In this document: one piece after another, positions 1-7,977 of the stretch
Position numbering within the stretch: position 1 is the stretch's first letter
How the letters are laid out: the number at the start of each line of letters is the position of its first letter
Source of the DNA: Candidatus Nyctobacter psychrophilus
Lineage (GTDB): Bacteria > Vulcanimicrobiota > Vulcanimicrobiia > Vulcanimicrobiales > Vulcanimicrobiaceae
Assembly: GCA_014305025.1 (NCBI GenBank)
Contig: JACRTY010000053.1
Location: forward strand, 1 to 32,618
DNA: 32,618 bases
Direction: 5' to 3'
Made by a program: the position numbers and the translations under genes
Notes under the pieces: model-generated
What the model was told of the DNA's origin: nothing
Seen by the model: the letters and a program-made list of their open reading frames with translations, nothing else
Databases searched by the model: none

Positions 1-178
1 ACGGTAGAGAACGGCTCGAATTTACACCAGATTCTGGACACCCTCGACGCGCTGTACCACTGGCCGTTAACCGAATACTGTGTCGGGATAGCAACGGTCG
101 ACGTACTCTGCAGGTATTGCCCTGCCCCATATTGTTGGGGATAGCAGGCTCCCTCTGAGTCTATATCCCCCCAATGAA
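1..178 (-). pseudogene. continuation of the 161-742 protein in another frame, cut by window edge
   Basis: If one base is added to (or two removed from) the six-G run on the minus strand (167-172), the upstream protein continues without a stop for about 60 codons to base 1. The continuation is rich in Tyr, Gln, Ser and Thr and includes a segment QYSVNGQWYSASRVSRIW, matching the upstream part in character (NGTWYCNTYHN). The alternative shift ends in a stop near base 75. I infer one gene interrupted by a homopolymer indel, either real or a sequencing error. Function unknown. Confidence 0.4.
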
Positions 179-742
179 CCAACCTCTACCGCTTTCATAG
201 TTTACCACCCTCAAAGCAGCAGAGGCATTGTGGTACGTGTTGCAATACCAGGTTCCGTTGCTGGAAACCGGCCCTGATAGTTCCTGCATGCTTAAATTCG
301 CGAAGCTGACTGAATCAGGAGCGAAATAAACCTTGGCATTTTTTCCGATATCGGCATACCCTTGATCATGTTGCACGCCATTATCCACATTATAGTACGT
401 CGAAGTGGGTGCAATGACGCTAAAGGTGATAGAGTTGTAAGTGCATACCTTGTTCCCCTTAACGGAGACGGTGACGCCACCTGCGGCAGCCACGGCGCAA
501 AACATTCGACGATTGATGCGCTTCCTCGGTACGCGGCCCCTGAGCCGGCGTAGCAGCCGCGGCCAACCCTGCATAGCGGCCCACCATTTCCACTGCGTTT
601 CGCAACCCGCTCGTCTCAAAGCGCCGATCGCGGCTTTTTCAACTTGACCCGTTTTCGGGATCGTTTGTCGCTCCCCTGATTTGCCCCTGGAATCAGTAGA
701 ACGGCGTCGCCTCGCGTGTCGTATAGTAAAGCGTTTGATCAA
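161..742 (-). CDS. hypothetical secreted-looking protein, frameshifted at its 3' end
   Basis: The family is not recognised. The first ~80 residues of the longest reading are arginine-rich and look non-native. The plausible protein starts at an internal Met (ATG at 574 or 505), the latter followed by a short Ala/Gly/Val stretch that could be a weak signal peptide. The rest is rich in Ser, Thr, Asn, Tyr and Val with a few Cys, as in extracellular beta-rich proteins. The frame stops at 161-163 just after a run of six C (167-172, G on the coding strand). Past that run another frame stays open to the window edge with the same composition, so the true C-terminus is probably longer. The stretch is visibly less GC-rich than its neighbours, which may indicate transfer. 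A TATACG hexamer at 720-725 (minus) could be a -10 box. The start is uncertain. Confidence 0.4.
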   Translation of the reverse strand: MIKRFTIRHARRRRSTDSRGKSGERQTIPKTGQVEKAAIGALRRAGCETQWKWWAAMQGWPRLLRRLRGRVPRKRINRRMFCAVAAAGGVTVSVKGNKVCTYNSITFSVIAPTSTYYNVDNGVQHDQGYADIGKNAKVYFAPDSVSFANLSMQELSGPVSSNGTWYCNTYHNASAALRVVNYESGRGWFIGGI

Positions 743-823
743 TCGGAATCCAATCAGTGTCCTTGGGATGTACCGGCGCTTTTCCGGTCAAGTACGATGA
801 GCGTTGCTGACAACCCCATCATA

Positions 824-1672
824 TCAGATGTCCCGCTTGGCGAAACTGAGTACCGCTGCCGCCAAGATCGCCATTGCCCACGCCGCGCTCCAGATCAAGA
901 ATGCCGCCGGCGGCGGGCCCGATACCGCGAACGGCCCGAACTCGCGCGCCCCTTCAGCGGTCGCGCCGCTCGCAACGAAGACCGCCGGTTCGAGCGCCGC
1001 CAGCGCGCCGCGCCACAGGCCGTCGCTCGGCACGATGAGCGAGACGATCGTACCGGCGTGCACCAGCGCTGCATTCCCAAGCGTCGTGGCCAGCGTAACC
1101 GCGATGCCGGCAATCCAGGCCAGTCCGAAGAGCGCGATCGCGATGATGCCGCCGGCGATCGGCGCCAGCCGCGAGCTGAAGAAGAGCGCGAGCGTCAGCA
1201 TCACCAGGCTTTCGGCGGCAAGAAAGGCCAGCGCCGTAAGCGGATGAGGGGGCACGTAGTGCGCGATCAGACGGATCACGCCAAGTTCCGCGCCCCCCAC
1301 GGCGAGCACGAACGCGATGACGAGTAGCGCCAGCCCGAGCCATTTTCCCAGCACCACATCGGCGCGCCGCAACGGCCGCGGTAGAATCGCCAGCAGCAAG
1401 CCGGAATCGACGTCCGCTGACAGCGCCGGCGCCGCGAGAAATGCGGAACCGATCGCGAGCGCGACGCTGAACATGTACGCCAGCATGACGACCAGCACGC
1501 TGAACGTGCCGGCAACCAAAGCGGGATCGCGCGCGTGTCCGCTAAGCGATGCGTTCAGCTTCCAAAAGCCCCACCCCGTCAGCCCGATAAGCACGATCGC
1601 TATGGCGACGGCCGCCGCGACGACCTTGCGGCGCGATGCCTCACGCAGGGTCAGCGACGTGATTGCCAGCAA
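824..1672 (-). CDS. ABC-2 type transporter permease
   Basis: Membrane permease of an ABC-2 exporter, working with the ATPase encoded just upstream. The 282-residue protein has a basic N-terminus (LTLREASRRK), a first hydrophobic helix at about residues 17-37, and further helices around 55-80, 105-130, 135-155, 165-195 and a last one near 260-278. A 'LLAILPRPLRRADVVLGKW' segment between helices 2 and 3 is typical of the cytoplasmic coupling region of ABC-2 permeases. The start lies inside the end of the ATPase gene (32-base overlap), so the two are co-translated. Substrate is unknown. The transporter may serve envelope stress or export, given the anti-sigma-like gene leading the operon. Confidence 0.85.
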   Translation of the reverse strand: MLAITSLTLREASRRKVVAAAVAIAIVLIGLTGWGFWKLNASLSGHARDPALVAGTFSVLVVMLAYMFSVALAIGSAFLAAPALSADVDSGLLLAILPRPLRRADVVLGKWLGLALLVIAFVLAVGGAELGVIRLIAHYVPPHPLTALAFLAAESLVMLTLALFFSSRLAPIAGGIIAIALFGLAWIAGIAVTLATTLGNAALVHAGTIVSLIVPSDGLWRGALAALEPAVFVASGATAEGAREFGPFAVSGPPPAAFLIWSAAWAMAILAAAVLSFAKRDI

Positions 1673-2612
1673 CGGCGCACTCCTCCGTTAAAATTTCGAG
1701 AAAGCGCTCTTCCAAGGTCGCGCGCTGCGGCTCGACGGCGAAAACCGCCGCGCCGGCGGCGACGATCTGGCGCACGATAGCGGGAATGGCGTCGGCGGAT
1801 TCAGTCGGCACGCTGTACCAGACCGGCGTTCCATTGGCAGCCGCGGCACGTTCCGAGCGCGCTCCGATACGTGCGAGAACGTCGCGTGCGGCCGGCCCAA
1901 TTCCGCCCAATTGGAGGCGGACGAGCGATGCGCTTCCGAGCAACTCGTTGAGTGAACCGGCGGCGACAACCTTGCCGCGGTCGACGACGGCAATCCGGTC
2001 GCAGACGCGCTCGACTTCCGTCAGCAGGTGCGAGTTGAGGAACACGGTCGTTCCCGCTGCGCGCAGCCCTTCAATTAAAACGCGCACATCGTGCCGGCCG
2101 AGCGGATCGAGCGCCGACGTCGGCTCGTCGAGAAAAACGAGCGTCGGTGAGCCGAGCAGTGCGACGGCGAGCCCCAGACGTTGCTGCATGCCCTTCGAGT
2201 ATGTGCCGACCCGGTCGTGCGCGCGAGCCGTCAAGCCGACGATCGACAGAACCCGTTCGCTTTCATCGCGCCGTTGCGTCGTCGCAAGCCCGAGGAGGCG
2301 CGCATGAAAACCAAGCACTTCGCGCGCGTCGAGCCACTCCTGGTAGCGAAAGAGCTCCGGAAGATACCCGATGCGCCGCCGCACGGCGCGATCGCCGAGA
2401 GGCGCAGACAGCACTTCACCCGCGCCCGATGTCGGCCGCGTGAGGCCGAGCAGAAGTTTGACCGCCGTCGTTTTCCCCGCGCCGTTGGGACCGAGGAAGC
2501 CGAATATTTCACCGCGCCGGACCGTCAGCGTGAGGTCGGTGAGGGCCATCGCCGTCCGGTAGCGTTTGGCGAGACCGATCGTTTCAATCGCGTAGTCGGG
2601 CGCGACGGTCAA
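1641..2612 (-). CDS. ABC transporter ATP-binding protein
   Basis: ATPase subunit of an ABC-2 exporter, 323 residues. Walker A GPNGAGKTT is at residues 41-49, the signature YSKGMQQ near 138-144, Walker B LVFLDEP at 158-164 with catalytic Glu163, and the H-loop His at 195 (FLNSH). The Q-loop region is replaced by YLPELFRYQ, usual in the CcmA/NodI-like ABC-2 class. The ~90-residue C-terminal extension past the core is common in this class. The start is TTG at 2612: it overlaps the TGA stop of the anti-sigma-like gene as TTGA, and no ATG lies nearby in frame, so translation is probably coupled. The downstream permease overlaps its 3' end. Confidence 0.9.
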   Translation of the reverse strand: MTVAPDYAIETIGLAKRYRTAMALTDLTLTVRRGEIFGFLGPNGAGKTTAVKLLLGLTRPTSGAGEVLSAPLGDRAVRRRIGYLPELFRYQEWLDAREVLGFHARLLGLATTQRRDESERVLSIVGLTARAHDRVGTYSKGMQQRLGLAVALLGSPTLVFLDEPTSALDPLGRHDVRVLIEGLRAAGTTVFLNSHLLTEVERVCDRIAVVDRGKVVAAGSLNELLGSASLVRLQLGGIGPAARDVLARIGARSERAAAANGTPVWYSVPTESADAIPAIVRQIVAAGAAVFAVEPQRATLEERFLEILTEECAVAGNHVADPA

Positions 2613-3691
2613 TGCAGCGAGTTCGCCACCGCCAAGATCGTTCGGCCCGGCAACGTTCCGGCGACGCCGTACACGTATCCGCGGCTCTGCCAGATGACGC
2701 CGCCTCCGACGCCGGTATTATCGCCGACCATCAGGCCTGGCGCGCCCTGCACGACGACGTGTTCGGCACGCATGCGCTCGATCGGAACTGGGATCGGCAA
2801 GGTGGACGTCGGATCGGAGATCGCGCGCAGTTCGGCCGCGACCTGCGGCGGCAAGCCGGGCTGCGCTGCCACGTAATCGATCAGCGTCGCAGCCGACACG
2901 CCGTTCGATGTCATCGTAGGAGCCGGCATCTGCGCGACGAGCAGTTTCGGCCAACCGTCATGGCTGCGTCCGTACCGGCGCTCGCGGGCCGGCTCCCCCG
3001 CAGCCTCATAGATCGCCATCACGATGGGACCGACCGTCGCGGCCAAGGTACTGCCGTCGAGGCCGCGCGGCATGGGTGGCAGTGAACGGCCGGCAGCCGC
3101 TGCAGCGGCGGCCGCCTTGGCCGCGCTGAACGTAAAGGCGGTCGTCGTTCGCGACCTGAGGTGATACGCGGGCAGGCCGGTGCCGGGCGGCACGAACGAT
3201 GGTACGCGCACCGGCATGCGCGCCAGCAGCGCGGCCTGGCGCGCATCGGCAGCTTCCGCACGACGCTGGGGTGCGACGTCTCGCGTCACGCCGTACGCGC
3301 TCAAATCGGGCAGCGTTCTCAAACGCTCTGCGTCGGCGCGCGAGATCGGTAAGGCGACGAATTGGCGCGGCTCGAAGATCGCCAGAAAACCTTGCGCGAG
3401 CGTGCGCAACGGCGACGCAACGAACAGCAGCACGATTGCTGCCGCCGCACACGCACTCCAGAACGCGACCGGCCTGCCCGCTCCGCGCGCCGGCGTGATG
3501 TAGCGAGTGGAACCGTGCGCGGTTCCGGTTGAACCGGCGAGCGCGGCCTGTGCCGCAGCAGCTTGCGCTGCCGGCGCGCCGGAGCGGCGACGGCAGGCGA
3601 CGCACCCGTCGAGATGGCGGCGTTGCGAGGCCAGTAGCGCTTGCGGCTCATCGAGAGCGCGGCGCAAAGCATCGGGGCGAAGATGTCTCAT
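2609..3691 (-). CDS. anti-sigma-factor-like membrane protein with zinc motif and DUF4367-like C-terminus
   Basis: A 360-residue protein. The N-terminal 40 residues carry H26-x3-C30-x2-C33, the zinc anti-sigma motif seen in ZAS-type regulators. One transmembrane helix lies at about 75-93, and a long C-terminal part is presumably outside the cytoplasm. The C-terminus (GLMVGDNTGVGGGVIW, then a Ser/Leu-ending helix) resembles DUF4367 sensor-like domains. The ATG at 3691 is preceded by AAGGG about 9 bases upstream. The gene ends in a TTGA overlap with the ABC ATPase, so this is the first gene of the exporter operon. No ECF sigma factor gene is adjacent: the upstream gene is a flavin reductase. I infer an envelope sensor controlling or assisting the exporter; the target sigma factor is unknown. 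Confidence 0.65.
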   Translation of the reverse strand: MRHLRPDALRRALDEPQALLASQRRHLDGCVACRRRSGAPAAQAAAAQAALAGSTGTAHGSTRYITPARGAGRPVAFWSACAAAAIVLLFVASPLRTLAQGFLAIFEPRQFVALPISRADAERLRTLPDLSAYGVTRDVAPQRRAEAADARQAALLARMPVRVPSFVPPGTGLPAYHLRSRTTTAFTFSAAKAAAAAAAAGRSLPPMPRGLDGSTLAATVGPIVMAIYEAAGEPARERRYGRSHDGWPKLLVAQMPAPTMTSNGVSAATLIDYVAAQPGLPPQVAAELRAISDPTSTLPIPVPIERMRAEHVVVQGAPGLMVGDNTGVGGGVIWQSRGYVYGVAGTLPGRTILAVANSLH

Positions 3692-3753
3692 GGCTGTAGT
3701 CCCTTGGTGGGCGGCTTTCTACCTTCGCTCTTTAAGCGCCGCCGACTGCCGTT

Positions 3754-4833
3754 TTATGACCCGCGGGCGGCGTGCGGTTTAGCACGCTCGTATTGGGGCG
3801 GCCACGCCACCTCGGCACCAAGCGCGTACGCCGCGTGCAGCGGCCAATACGGGTCGCGCAGCAACTCGCGCGCCAGCAGCACGAGATCGGCTTGGCCGCT
3901 GCAGATGATGTCATCCGCTTGATGGGCGTCGGTGATCAAGCCGACGGCGCCGGTCGGGATACCGGCCTCAGCGCGGATTCGCGCGGCGAACGGCACCTGG
4001 TATCCCGGACCGATTGTAATACGTTGGCGCGACGTGAGGCCGCCCGATGACGCATCGATCAAATCGACGCCGATTTCACGCAGTTCGCGGGCCAGGCGCA
4101 CCGATTCTTCGAGCGTCCAACCGCCGTCGGCCCAATCCGTTGCGGAGATGCGCACCAACAGCGGGACGTCCTCGGGAGTGACGGCGCGGATCGCCCGCAC
4201 GACGTCGTGGGCGATGCGCGTGCGATTTTCGAAGGAACCGCCATAAGCATCGGTCCGCCCGTTGGAGAGCGGCGAGAAGAACTCGTGCAGCAAGTAGCCA
4301 TGCGCCGCATGCACCTCGATGATCCGAAAACCGGCATCGAGCGCGCGGCGCGCGGCCGCTGCAAAGTCGTCGGCGACCGTCGCGATTTCGTCGACCGTCA
4401 ATTCGCGCGGTACCGGATAATCGCCGAAAGCAAGGGCGCTTGGGGCGACCGCTTCCCAGCCGCCGTCGGCTTTGGGGACCGGCGCATTTCCCTCCCAAGG
4501 CCGGGCGGTGCTTGCCTTGCGCCCGGCGTGCGCGAGTTGGATACCGGGAACGCTGCCGTGCGCCGTGATGAACTCCGTGATGCGGCGCAGCATCGCGACG
4601 TGTTCGTTCCGATAGATGCCGAGGTCGTGTGGACTGATGCGGCCGACGGCGCTAACGGCGGCCGCCTCGGTAAACACCAGCGCCGCGCCGCCGACCGCGC
4701 GGCTGCCGAGATGGACGAGATGCCAATCGGCGGCGAAACCGTCCTCGCTCGAATACTCGCACATCGGTGACACCGCGATGCGGTTTTTCAACGTTACGCC
4801 ACGTAAGGGCAAGGGCTCGAAGAGGTGCGCCAT
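3754..4833 (-). CDS. NADH:flavin oxidoreductase / old yellow enzyme (YqjM/XenA type)
   Basis: FMN-dependent ene-reductase of the old yellow enzyme family, which reduces activated C=C bonds (enals, enones, nitro-compounds) with NAD(P)H. The 359-residue TIM barrel shows the YqjM-class features: Cys25 in PMCEYSS, the FMN-contact segment HAGRK near 102-106, the catalytic pair His175 and His178 with Tyr180 in EVHAAHGYLLHEFFSP, and RTDAYGGS at 193-200. C-terminal LARELLRDPYWPL closes the FMN phosphate site. The Cys25 thiol places it in the thermophilic-like class rather than with the classical yeast enzymes. Its ATG at 4833 faces away from the YjbQ gene across a ~70-base divergent spacer. Physiological substrate unknown; probably oxidative or electrophile stress. 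Confidence 0.92.
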   Translation of the reverse strand: MAHLFEPLPLRGVTLKNRIAVSPMCEYSSEDGFAADWHLVHLGSRAVGGAALVFTEAAAVSAVGRISPHDLGIYRNEHVAMLRRITEFITAHGSVPGIQLAHAGRKASTARPWEGNAPVPKADGGWEAVAPSALAFGDYPVPRELTVDEIATVADDFAAAARRALDAGFRIIEVHAAHGYLLHEFFSPLSNGRTDAYGGSFENRTRIAHDVVRAIRAVTPEDVPLLVRISATDWADGGWTLEESVRLARELREIGVDLIDASSGGLTSRQRITIGPGYQVPFAARIRAEAGIPTGAVGLITDAHQADDIICSGQADLVLLARELLRDPYWPLHAAYALGAEVAWPPQYERAKPHAARGS

Positions 4834-4906
4834 CGCTCGCTGAACACGAGCTCAGCAGCGCGCAGTTTCAGAGGCGCCCGCGCCGCAGCGCGGCGAACGG
4901 TTGAAA

Positions 4907-5320
4907 ATGCGCTTCCACACCGAGTATCTCACGCTGAACACGCGCGAACGGTACGAGATCCGCGACATTACGGACGAGGTCGCGCGGATCGTGGCTGCGG
5001 CGAACGTCATCGATGGGATGGTGCTCGTCAGCGCAATGCACATAACGGCAAGCGTGTTTGTGAACGACCATGAGTCCGGTTTGTGGGCCGACATCATGAC
5101 GTGGCTGGAGGAGCTGGCGCCGGCGAAGCCCGGATACGCTCATCATCGCACGGGCGAAGACAACGCCGACGCACACCTCAAGCGCATGCTGCTCGGCCAC
5201 CAAGTCCTCTTGCCGATCACCAAGGGCGCTCTGGATCTCGGGCCGTGGGAACGCGTCCATTACGGCGAGTTCGACGGGCGCCGTCCCAAGCGCGTCGTGG
5301 TCAAGGTAATGGGCGAATGA
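4907..5320 (+). CDS. YjbQ family protein (UPF0047)
   Basis: A 137-residue single-domain protein of the YjbQ/UPF0047 family, a small trimeric fold; members have been reported with thiamine-phosphate synthase activity, but the true role is unsettled. Family signatures are present: [17 protein letters not shown] in the first half, the [14 protein letters not shown] segment carrying the conserved His, and the C-terminal block [16 protein letters not shown] followed by [10 protein letters not shown]. The length is normal. I prefer ATG 4907; a TTG at 4901 in the same frame is the alternative, and neither has a strong Shine-Dalgarno. The stop is followed six bases later by the start of a truncated Uma2 gene. 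The upstream spacer is shared with the divergent flavin reductase. Confidence 0.88.
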   Translation: MRFHTEYLTLNTRERYEIRDITDEVARIVAAANVIDGMVLVSAMHITASVFVNDHESGLWADIMTWLEELAPAKPGYAHHRTGEDNADAHLKRMLLGHQVLLPITKGALDLGPWERVHYGEFDGRRPKRVVVKVMGE

Positions 5321-5326
5321 CGGACG

Positions 5327-5467
5327 ATGAATCAGCCGCGGCCGATGAGTGCCGCCGAGTTCTTCGAATGGGAAGCACGGCAACACGATCGCTTCGAGCT
5401 CATCGACGGCATTGCGTTTGCGATGGCGGGTGCGAGCGACGCCCATGGGACAAGCGCTATCCCGTGA
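5327..5467 (+). pseudogene. truncated Uma2 family (DUF820) endonuclease-like remnant
   Basis: A 46-codon frame, too short for a working gene. From its second Met it reads MSAAEFFEWEARQHDRFELI followed by DGIAFAMAGAS and an Asp-Ala-His. This is the usual N-terminal pattern of Uma2/DUF820 proteins (about 190 residues), a PD-(D/E)XK-fold family spread by transfer. The conserved Asn-rich and catalytic Asp/Glu parts that should follow are absent: the frame stops at 5465-5467 and only ~45 bases separate it from the next gene's stop codon. I infer a 3' deletion. It sits in the same direction as the YjbQ gene. Confidence 0.6.
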
Positions 5468-5510
5468 TGCCAACCGTTGTGTCGCCGGCAAACGGATGAT
5501 CTAAGGCGGG

Positions 5511-6656
5511 TTACGACACGCCCAGTTTTTCCGCAGCGATCTTCGTGCCGGCGACCCGCGACGTAATCTTCTCGAAGGCGATGTCGCGCGCGACGTCGGG
5601 AGAACCGTGCTTGGGCTTCACGTCGATGCTGAAGGGCGAGAAACCGCAGTCGTCGGTCGACCCGAGCTGATCTTTGGGGATGTACTTCGCCGCGAGGACG
5701 AGATCGTCGGCGACTTCCTGCGCCGTTTCAACGCGCGGGTTCAAGGGGTTGATGACGCCGATGAACGCGACTTGCTTGACGCCGTCGGCATCCCGCCGAA
5801 TGTTTTCGCCGATGATCTTGTAGATGCGCTCTTTGTTCTGTTCGCTTGCAAGCTGAATCAAAAAGTAGCCCGCGTTCATCTTGAATAAGCTCGGGAGCAT
5901 GTCGGCGTAGTCCACTTCCGCGCTGTGCACCGAGTCGCAGTCGCCACCGGGACAAGTATGCACCCCGATGTTCACCCGTTCGCCCGGCGTGAAGCGGGCG
6001 AACAGCCGGTTGTTGAGGTCGACGAAGGTCTGCAGCATGTTGCGCCCGGTCCACGGATTGCGCGGATCGTTCTTGAGTGCGAGCCGACCCTCGGTGAAGT
6101 CGACCGAGACGCGCTCGGCGCCCGCGGCGAAGCATGTGCGGATGTCCTTCTCGGCCTCATCGATCAGGCCGGCGTGGAATTGCTCGCGCGAATAGCCGGA
6201 AAGCTCGCCGTCGAGCGGATAGAGCAGCATCAGCATCGACGGGGCGATGACCGCCTGCTTGAGGGGGCGCGACGTCATCGCGCGCGCCTTCTCGAGAAAC
6301 TCGACCGCGTAGTGCTTATAGCGGAATGGCCCTTTTGTCAGCCGCGGCAACTGGCGGTGATGGCCGTCGTCGAAGATGGCGAAAAACTGCCCATCGCCGG
6401 CTAAGTTTTCGGCGAGCCCGGTTCCTGCCAGCGTATCGGCGAGCGGATACGTGGCGAAGCTCGAGATTCGCTGTTCGCCATCGGAAATGATCGGTTCGCC
6501 GGTCGCTTCGCCGCGCTTGATCGAATCCGCGGCGGCGGCATCTTGCTCGCGCGAGAGCTGTTCGAAGGTGATCTTGCCGTCGTCGTAGTCCTTGATCGCC
6601 GCTTGCAACGTTGCGGGGCGCGGAAGCGACCCCACGGGCTCCGTTGGAATGGGCAT
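5511..6656 (-). CDS. MetE C-terminal-like (cobalamin-independent methionine synthase family) methyltransferase
   Basis: A 381-residue protein matching the C-terminal, catalytic TIM-barrel half of cobalamin-independent methionine synthase; stand-alone forms act as zinc-dependent thiol alkyl or methyl transferases. The N-terminus (EPVGSLPRP) and the ISDGEQR segment are family hallmarks. Zinc-ligand candidates are His and Cys in GVHTCPGGDC and the Cys of STDDCGFSPF near the C-terminus. It lacks the N-terminal duplicate domain of full MetE, so it need not use methyl-tetrahydrofolate-triglutamate; archaeal-type methionine synthases and epoxyalkane:thiol transferases are alternatives. I chose ATG 6656 because GGAGGG lies about 7 bases before it; an in-frame ATG at 6671 overlaps that Shine-Dalgarno. 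No cobalamin or SAM riboswitch was recognised upstream. Confidence 0.85.
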   Translation of the reverse strand: MPIPTEPVGSLPRPATLQAAIKDYDDGKITFEQLSREQDAAAADSIKRGEATGEPIISDGEQRISSFATYPLADTLAGTGLAENLAGDGQFFAIFDDGHHRQLPRLTKGPFRYKHYAVEFLEKARAMTSRPLKQAVIAPSMLMLLYPLDGELSGYSREQFHAGLIDEAEKDIRTCFAAGAERVSVDFTEGRLALKNDPRNPWTGRNMLQTFVDLNNRLFARFTPGERVNIGVHTCPGGDCDSVHSAEVDYADMLPSLFKMNAGYFLIQLASEQNKERIYKIIGENIRRDADGVKQVAFIGVINPLNPRVETAQEVADDLVLAAKYIPKDQLGSTDDCGFSPFSIDVKPKHGSPDVARDIAFEKITSRVAGTKIAAEKLGVS

Positions 6657-6753
6657 CGAGGTTCCCTCCATAAAGCCGCGGGCGCGAAGCGATCACCGCG
6701 CCTTCCCTTATCGAGCTATCGGACGCTTGTTCCTCTTGACTCCATGCGGCGCC

Positions 6754-6957
6754 TTACTTGGCGTTCTCGGCGATCTCAGGCGACCAAAACGCCGCGGTAG
6801 CGTGCCGTTCGGATTCGAAGTACCAGTCGATGATCGCGCCCTTCGTGCAGCGACACTCGCATTCGTACCGGCAGCAGCCGGAAGCTTCGTGCCCCTGCGT
6901 TGCATGCGAACACCGCGGACACGGAAGAAGCACCGGAGTGAAGTCGTCGCTCTTCAT
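6754..6957 (-). CDS. small cysteine-rich zinc-ribbon protein, Lar-like
   Basis: A 67-residue protein with a CPRC pair near residues 13-16 and a second cluster CCRYECECRC around 28-37, followed by WYFESERHATAAFWSPE. The layout (N-terminal CPxC, second Cys pair, C-terminal Ala-x-x-x-Trp) resembles Lar-type restriction-alleviation or phage zinc-ribbon proteins, whose end is usually an AxxxWN motif. The match is by pattern only. GGGAG stands about 13 bases upstream of the ATG. It sits alone between the MetE-like gene (same strand, ~100 bases downstream) and the divergent Crp/Fnr gene. A plain metal-binding protein of unknown role is the alternative. Confidence 0.5.
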   Translation of the reverse strand: MKSDDFTPVLLPCPRCSHATQGHEASGCCRYECECRCTKGAIIDWYFESERHATAAFWSPEIAENAK

Positions 6958-7182
6958 AACGTAACGTTGCTCCCATCAGGCCGTACGTTCATGGTCGTTC
7001 AACACGAATCATAAAGCGGTTGCTCGCATGCCCTCGGCCGTTCGATGCGACGGTGAGAACCACTTCGCCGATGAAATGTCGCCGGACATCGTACGCATAG
7101 ACGACATGCTAAACGGCCGTGGGTAGCGGCTTCCATATAAAATTAGACTGACGGGTGGTTTCTCCTTAGGGGATAAAGCAAC

Positions 7183-7965
7183 GTGGCTACGGATAGCAAC
7201 GAACACTTCGACCGAAGCGCACTCTTGTGCCACCTACGGGGCGACGATCGGGCCGCCGTCGCAAAGGGCGGCACGGTCGTTCATTTCCAGTTGGGAGAGA
7301 CCGTCTACGAAGCAGAGCGGCGGATCAACGAGGTATACTTCCCGCTCGATGCGATTCTCTCGGTGGTGACGGTCATGAAGGACGGCGCGATCGTCGAGAT
7401 CGGCTCCATTGGCCGTGAAGGCACTTCGGGCATCCCGCTCATCATGGGCGCCACGACGACGGCCAATAGAAGCGTCTGCCAGATGGCCGGCGACGCCTGG
7501 AAAATGAGCGCTCCCACGTTTCGTTCCCTCATTTCGGACAACAAACGCTTTCGCGACCTGATGACCCGGTATTTGCAAGCGTACGTGAACATGGTATCGC
7601 AATACTCAGCCTGCAACCGGCTGCATAGCGTGTACCAACGCGCTGCGCGTTGGCTCTTGATGACCCGCGACCGCGTGGGCCGGGACGAGTTTCCGCTCAC
7701 GCATGAGTTCCTCGCGGCAATGCTGGGTTCTCACCGCTCGGGCGTCACCGTCGCGGTCGAAAACTTGCAGAAGGCCGGTTTTATCCAGTCTCGTCGGGGC
7801 CGTATCACGATCTTGGATTCGGCCAGCCTACGCGAAGCGACGTGCGAGTGCTATGAGCTCACGGTCGCGCATTTCGACGCGGCGTTGGGAGCGGCAGTCG
7901 GCTCGTCCGCGAGCGGCGCCAAGGCCGGAGGCCGTCGAGACCGCACGCGCTCCCGCGAGGCATGA
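7183..7965 (+). CDS. Crp/Fnr family transcriptional regulator
   Basis: A 260-residue DNA-binding regulator. Residues ~15-130 form the cyclic-nucleotide-binding-like beta roll (VHFQLGETVYEAERRINEVY, IGSIGREGTSG). Residues ~170-230 form the winged helix: LTHEFLAAMLGSHRSGVTVA is the recognition helix-turn-helix and GRITILD the wing. The canonical cAMP-contact Arg-Ser/Thr pair and Fnr cysteine cluster are not evident, so the effector is unknown; this subclass is common in soil bacteria. The start is a GTG after an AGGGG sequence about 10 bases upstream. It ends 12 bases from the convergent pckA stop, with no terminator hairpin seen between. The 225-base upstream spacer is the likely control region. 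Confidence 0.9.
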   Translation: MATDSNEHFDRSALLCHLRGDDRAAVAKGGTVVHFQLGETVYEAERRINEVYFPLDAILSVVTVMKDGAIVEIGSIGREGTSGIPLIMGATTTANRSVCQMAGDAWKMSAPTFRSLISDNKRFRDLMTRYLQAYVNMVSQYSACNRLHSVYQRAARWLLMTRDRVGRDEFPLTHEFLAAMLGSHRSGVTVAVENLQKAGFIQSRRGRITILDSASLREATCECYELTVAHFDAALGAAVGSSASGAKAGGRRDRTRSREA

Positions 7966-7977
7966 CGGCGCGATGCT

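Noticed and set aside
772..788. Small hairpin after the ABC permease
   Set aside because: Five-base stem and no T tract; too weak to call a terminator.
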